DNA from: an uncultured Prolixibacteraceae bacterium
Lineage (GTDB): Bacteria > Bacteroidota > Bacteroidia > Bacteroidales > Prolixibacteraceae
Direction of reading: 5' to 3'
DNA: 64,000 bases
Assembly (NCBI GenBank): GCA_937915865.1
Contig: CALGIG010000063.1
Coordinates: forward strand, 1-64,000
The notes beneath the pieces were generated by a model, which did not search any database, was not told the origin of the DNA, and worked only from the letters and a program-made list of their open reading frames with translations. Position numbers and translations under genes: made by a program. Of the stretch, positions 61,398-64,000 are shown in pieces. The number at the start of each line of letters is the position of its first letter. Position 1 is the first letter of the stretch.

Positions 61398-61916
61398 TTA
61401 AAAGCCGTTGCAATGAATTTTTCTGAAATCGAGATCGCTGGTTGGTCGGCCTTCATGAGTTTTTTGTGCATACCCAATGGCCACAATACTTAGCACACGA
61501 AAACCTTCAGGAATATTTAAAAGTTCAGTAATGTATTCTTCACTCGTTTTTTCTTCCGAATATTCCCGGCCACGAATTTGTATCCAGCAACTGCTTAACC
61601 CAAGCGAATGGGCTGTTAAATGGGCAACGAACGAAGCAATCGACGAATCTTCGATCCATGCCGCAGTTTTGTTTTCGTCAACCAGGATGACAATGGCCAG
61701 TTTGGCCGTAAGTAATGGCATTGCACCGTGTGGCTTGCTTTGAGCCAGTTTTTGAATTTGTTCAGGATTGTCTACGAAAATGTATTCACCGGCATTCGAG
61801 TTTTTCGATGTTGGCGCGCGTAGTATAGCTTCTTTCAGTATTTCGAGCTTTTCAGGTTCTATGGGTTGGTCGATAAATTTTCTGACGCTCCTTCGGGTAC
61901 GTAGTAAATTGATCAT
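61398..61916 (-). CDS. Nitroreductase-family protein
   Basis: 172 residues from ATG 61916. INLLRTRRSVRKFIDQPIEPEKLE and APTSKNSNAGEYIFVD are the FMN-binding signatures; GLSSCWIQIRGREYSEE and VLSIVAIGYA follow. A cytosolic flavin reductase of unknown substrate. The longer frame to 61973 adds residues unlike the family. Confidence 0.87.
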   Translation of the reverse strand: MINLLRTRRSVRKFIDQPIEPEKLEILKEAILRAPTSKNSNAGEYIFVDNPEQIQKLAQSKPHGAMPLLTAKLAIVILVDENKTAAWIEDSSIASFVAHLTAHSLGLSSCWIQIRGREYSEEKTSEEYITELLNIPEGFRVLSIVAIGYAQKTHEGRPTSDLDFRKIHCNGF

Positions 61917-62015
61917 TTTTGAATGGATTAATTGTTGAGCTACAAAACAAAAAAAATGTTGGTTCCCTGACAACTATTGAAGGGGTTTGGTCATCTTTAT
62001 AGGTAAAGATTTAAC

Positions 62016-62477
62016 ATGATGAAGAAAATACTATTTTGGGGTGTACTTATTTTTGCGGCCTGGTCGTGTTCCGAAAGTAAGGAAGAAGTGCTGGAATCGT
62101 CTGATCTGGTGATTAAAACCGGAACCGTGTGCGGCTGGTGCTCACAGAATGATACCTTGATCATTTCAGGAAAATCATACAGATATGTCAATTTCGTACA
62201 GTGTAGCACCGAAAATCCTTCGGTTAAAAATAGCGGTACGTTAGAAACTTCTGAGACACAAGCTTTGCTAAAGGTTTTGGATTTTCAGGAGTTTAAAAAA
62301 CTGGAATTGAACAGTTGTAATGTTTGTGTTGATGGTTGCGACGACTGGATTTCAATAAAAAACGGAGCAGAAACACATACCATTCGGTTTGGCCGGAACG
62401 ATTCGGGTTTGCAACCGGTTAAAGCATTGGTCGATGAACTGAACACCTTAAAAAGTAAGTATTCGGTTACTCATTGA
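62016..62477 (+). CDS. Small Cys-rich lipoprotein, unknown function
   Basis: 153 residues. Lipobox in FAAWSCSES. The mature part has paired cysteines (VCGWCSQ, NSCNVCVDGCDDW), suggesting disulfides or a metal site. No family recognised. Confidence 0.65.
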   Translation: MMKKILFWGVLIFAAWSCSESKEEVLESSDLVIKTGTVCGWCSQNDTLIISGKSYRYVNFVQCSTENPSVKNSGTLETSETQALLKVLDFQEFKKLELNSCNVCVDGCDDWISIKNGAETHTIRFGRNDSGLQPVKALVDELNTLKSKYSVTH

Positions 62478-62597
62478 CGAATAACGTAATAACATCTTTA
62501 CTTGCCCGAAAGACTAATATCGAACAAATTAGCTACGAAAGAATCACGAATAGTTTGATATTTGAACATAATTTATTAGTTTTAAAACTCGAAAGCA

Positions 62598-62675
62598 ACG
62601 CATAACTGGAGAGTCAAGCTCGATAGAGGTTTCGAAAAAGTGCGGCAAATGCGCGTTTACTTTATAGTTATGTGT
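62598..62675. repeat. attC-like inverted pair
   Basis: ACGCATAACT and AGTTATGTGT, 78 bases end to end, frame an A/T-rich spacer. It resembles an integron cassette recombination site but lacks clear inner boxes. The rest of the 360-base gap (62478-62837) shows no gene. Confidence 0.25.
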
Positions 62676-62837
62676 AACCTTAATTGCTGCATTGTAATGT
62701 AAGTTCGTATTGATAAATTTAACTGAATTATTGGCAGATATAAAGCTTTGCATATAAGTTTGTATTTGTAAAGATTAAGAAATATCGAAAAATAATTATG
62801 ATAAATAAATTGAACAGTTAAAATAGATTGGTATAAT

Positions 62838-63431
62838 ATGGAGCAACTTGAGAGCTATCAGAAAGAAAAATTGACTATAAATTTAATCTGGGCAAATGTA
62901 TTTGGGATTTTAATCATTATTCCAATTGTTCTACTATATGGGCTTCCGTACTATCTAATTTGGGGTAATAGCATAACTAGGCAGAGTTTGAAAGATTTGC
63001 TATCAGGTATTTCTTCAGGATATTTAGTAATTGGAACATTATTGTTTTTTTTAATAATAATCGTTGGAATTATACTACATGAATTAATTCATGGCTTAAC
63101 TTGGGCAAGGTATACAAAGAAAGGACTTAAGTCGATAAAATTTGGTGTTCTATGGACAATGTTTACACCTTATTGCCATTGTAAAGAGCCGTTACAGGTA
63201 AGACAATACATTATTGGAGCAATAACTCCTGCAATATTTTTAGGATTTATCCCTGCTTTTATTTCAATTGTAATAGGAAATTTGGAATTATTAGTATTTG
63301 GAATATTTTTCACGATGGCAGCAGGTGGTGACTTTTTGATAATCAATCAACTTAGAAAAGAAAAGATGGACAATTTAGTGCAAGACCATTCATCAGAAGC
63401 AGGTTGTATTGTCTATAGGAAAAATAAATAA
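62838..63431 (+). CDS. Membrane zinc metalloprotease-like protein (DUF3267)
   Basis: 197 residues, about four membrane helices. HELIHGLTWARYTKKG is an HExxH zinc site in a membrane helix, as in DUF3267 proteins, and FTPYCHCKEPLQVRQY follows. Likely an intramembrane or membrane-associated zincin; the target is unknown. It is A/T-rich and behind the attC-like repeat, so it could be a cassette gene. Confidence 0.7.
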   Translation: MEQLESYQKEKLTINLIWANVFGILIIIPIVLLYGLPYYLIWGNSITRQSLKDLLSGISSGYLVIGTLLFFLIIIVGIILHELIHGLTWARYTKKGLKSIKFGVLWTMFTPYCHCKEPLQVRQYIIGAITPAIFLGFIPAFISIVIGNLELLVFGIFFTMAAGGDFLIINQLRKEKMDNLVQDHSSEAGCIVYRKNK

Positions 63432-63632
63432 TAAAACCATACAAGGGTATAGCCTATTTTGAGAACTGTGGTAATTGAAAGCATTCTGCACAGAATAAAG
63501 GTTTGTACAGTCAAATGGGGAAGTTGCCCGCAATTTCTTACTTGCCATACAGTCAAACTTTGGCAGCAAAGCGAGGTAATGATATATGAATATGATTTCT
63601 TGAAAATATTTAATTTAAAAAAAGTCTTAACA

Positions 63633-64000
63633 ATGATTAGAAAAGTATTATTAAACCTACTCGGATTAGTTTTATGTGTTTCTGTTTTTTCACAGAACCA
63701 AAATGATTCAATTCAAGCAAAAAAAGTATTTGGCGGCTATAAATTTGAGTGCAAAGGAAAAATATTGACCTCTAAAGATATGCTGGGGATGATGAAAGAT
63801 AATCCTGAGGCATATCAGTATATGGAAAAGGCAAAGAACAGTGCTGGAATTGCCAATATATTAGGATTTGCTGGCGGCTTTATGATAGGATGGCCTCTTG
63901 GAACTGCAATGGGTGGTGGTAAACCGAATTGGGCTCTTGCAGGAGTAGGATGTGGATTGCTGATTGTTGCTATACCAATAGCTAGCTCTTCAAATAAGAA
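63633..64000 (+). CDS. 5' part of an exported glycine-rich protein, cut by the window end
   Basis: At least 122 residues from ATG 63633. Signal peptide LLNLLGLVLCVSVFSQ, then KVFGGYKFECKGKILTSKDM and two hydrophobic glycine-rich segments (ILGFAGGFMIGWPLGTAMGGG, LAGVGCGLLIVAIPIA). The layout matches a Bacteroidetes family of unknown function. The gene continues past base 64000. Confidence 0.6.
   Translation, partial: MIRKVLLNLLGLVLCVSVFSQNQNDSIQAKKVFGGYKFECKGKILTSKDMLGMMKDNPEAYQYMEKAKNSAGIANILGFAGGFMIGWPLGTAMGGGKPNWALAGVGCGLLIVAIPIASSSNK

Overview
The window looks like a chromosomal segment of a carbohydrate-degrading member of the Bacteroidota, probably Bacteroidales/Marinilabiliales (Prolixibacteraceae-like). 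This is inferred from a SusC/SusD pair with an ECF sigma factor and FecR-type anti-sigma, TAnnTTTG-type promoter boxes, several lipoproteins, GH16/GH43 enzymes and A/T-rich start regions. The species cannot be named from the sequence alone. No rRNA, tRNA or CRISPR array was seen.

Layout. 0-4.7 kb: a sugar operon on + (AGE-family epimerase, GH16 glycanase, Tat-exported DUF4434 protein, sugar porter). 5-13.3 kb: ECF sigma, FecR anti-sigma, STN-type SusC, SusD and an exported endonuclease/exonuclease/phosphatase-fold protein. 13.5-16.6 kb: histidine degradation (hutI, fused ftcD). 16.7-25.6 kb: exported proteins of unknown role, an ABM-domain protein, two adjacent surface lipoproteins and a DedA/ATP-grasp fusion. 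25.6-31.8 kb (mainly -): a repeat-rich exported protein, DUF169, isochorismatase-fold hydrolase, membrane acyltransferase, membrane-bound AraC regulator and HAD phosphatase. 31.9-34.7 kb: a RAYT (REP-associated tyrosine transposase) gene, its palindromes and a P-loop NTPase. 34.7-50.6 kb: gnd, pdxB, a Gfo/Idh oxidoreductase, a GxxExxY protein, a LarA homologue and a hexuronate catabolic locus (PfkB kinase, uxuB-type SDR, LacI regulator, uxaE, uxaC, kdgK, eda, exuT). 50.6-61 kb: TerB-like protein, YiaK-type 3-dehydro-L-gulonate dehydrogenase with an aminotransferase, GH43, glpF, glpK, SMP-30 lactonase, esterase and polysaccharide deacetylase. 61-64 kb: repeat-filled gaps, a nitroreductase, small lipoproteins and a membrane zincin.

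How it works together. The uronate genes give a nearly complete route: glucuronate or galacturonate enters by ExuT, UxaC makes fructuronate or tagaturonate, UxaE joins the two branches, UxuB makes mannonate, and after dehydration (no uxuA in this window) KdgK and Eda finish to pyruvate and glyceraldehyde 3-phosphate. Two matching operator-like palindromes lie between the divergent lacI and uxaE.

The most notable signals are non-coding. (1) Upstream of the aminotransferase/YiaK operon are two tandem attenuators, each with a small Ala/Ile/Leu/Val-rich leader peptide, an antiterminator and a terminator. (2) A palindromic repeat family (four copies) accompanies a RAYT gene; one copy lies inside the RAYT reading frame and two flank a P-loop NTPase. 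(3) GC-rich, inverted-ended elements fill gene junctions; two nearly matching copies lie in opposite orientation around 6 kb of the uronate locus. (4) Four consecutive gaps at 36-39 kb each hold a CACATAG-type hairpin. (5) The LacI gene has no ATG, GTG or TTG start in front of its intact DNA-binding domain.
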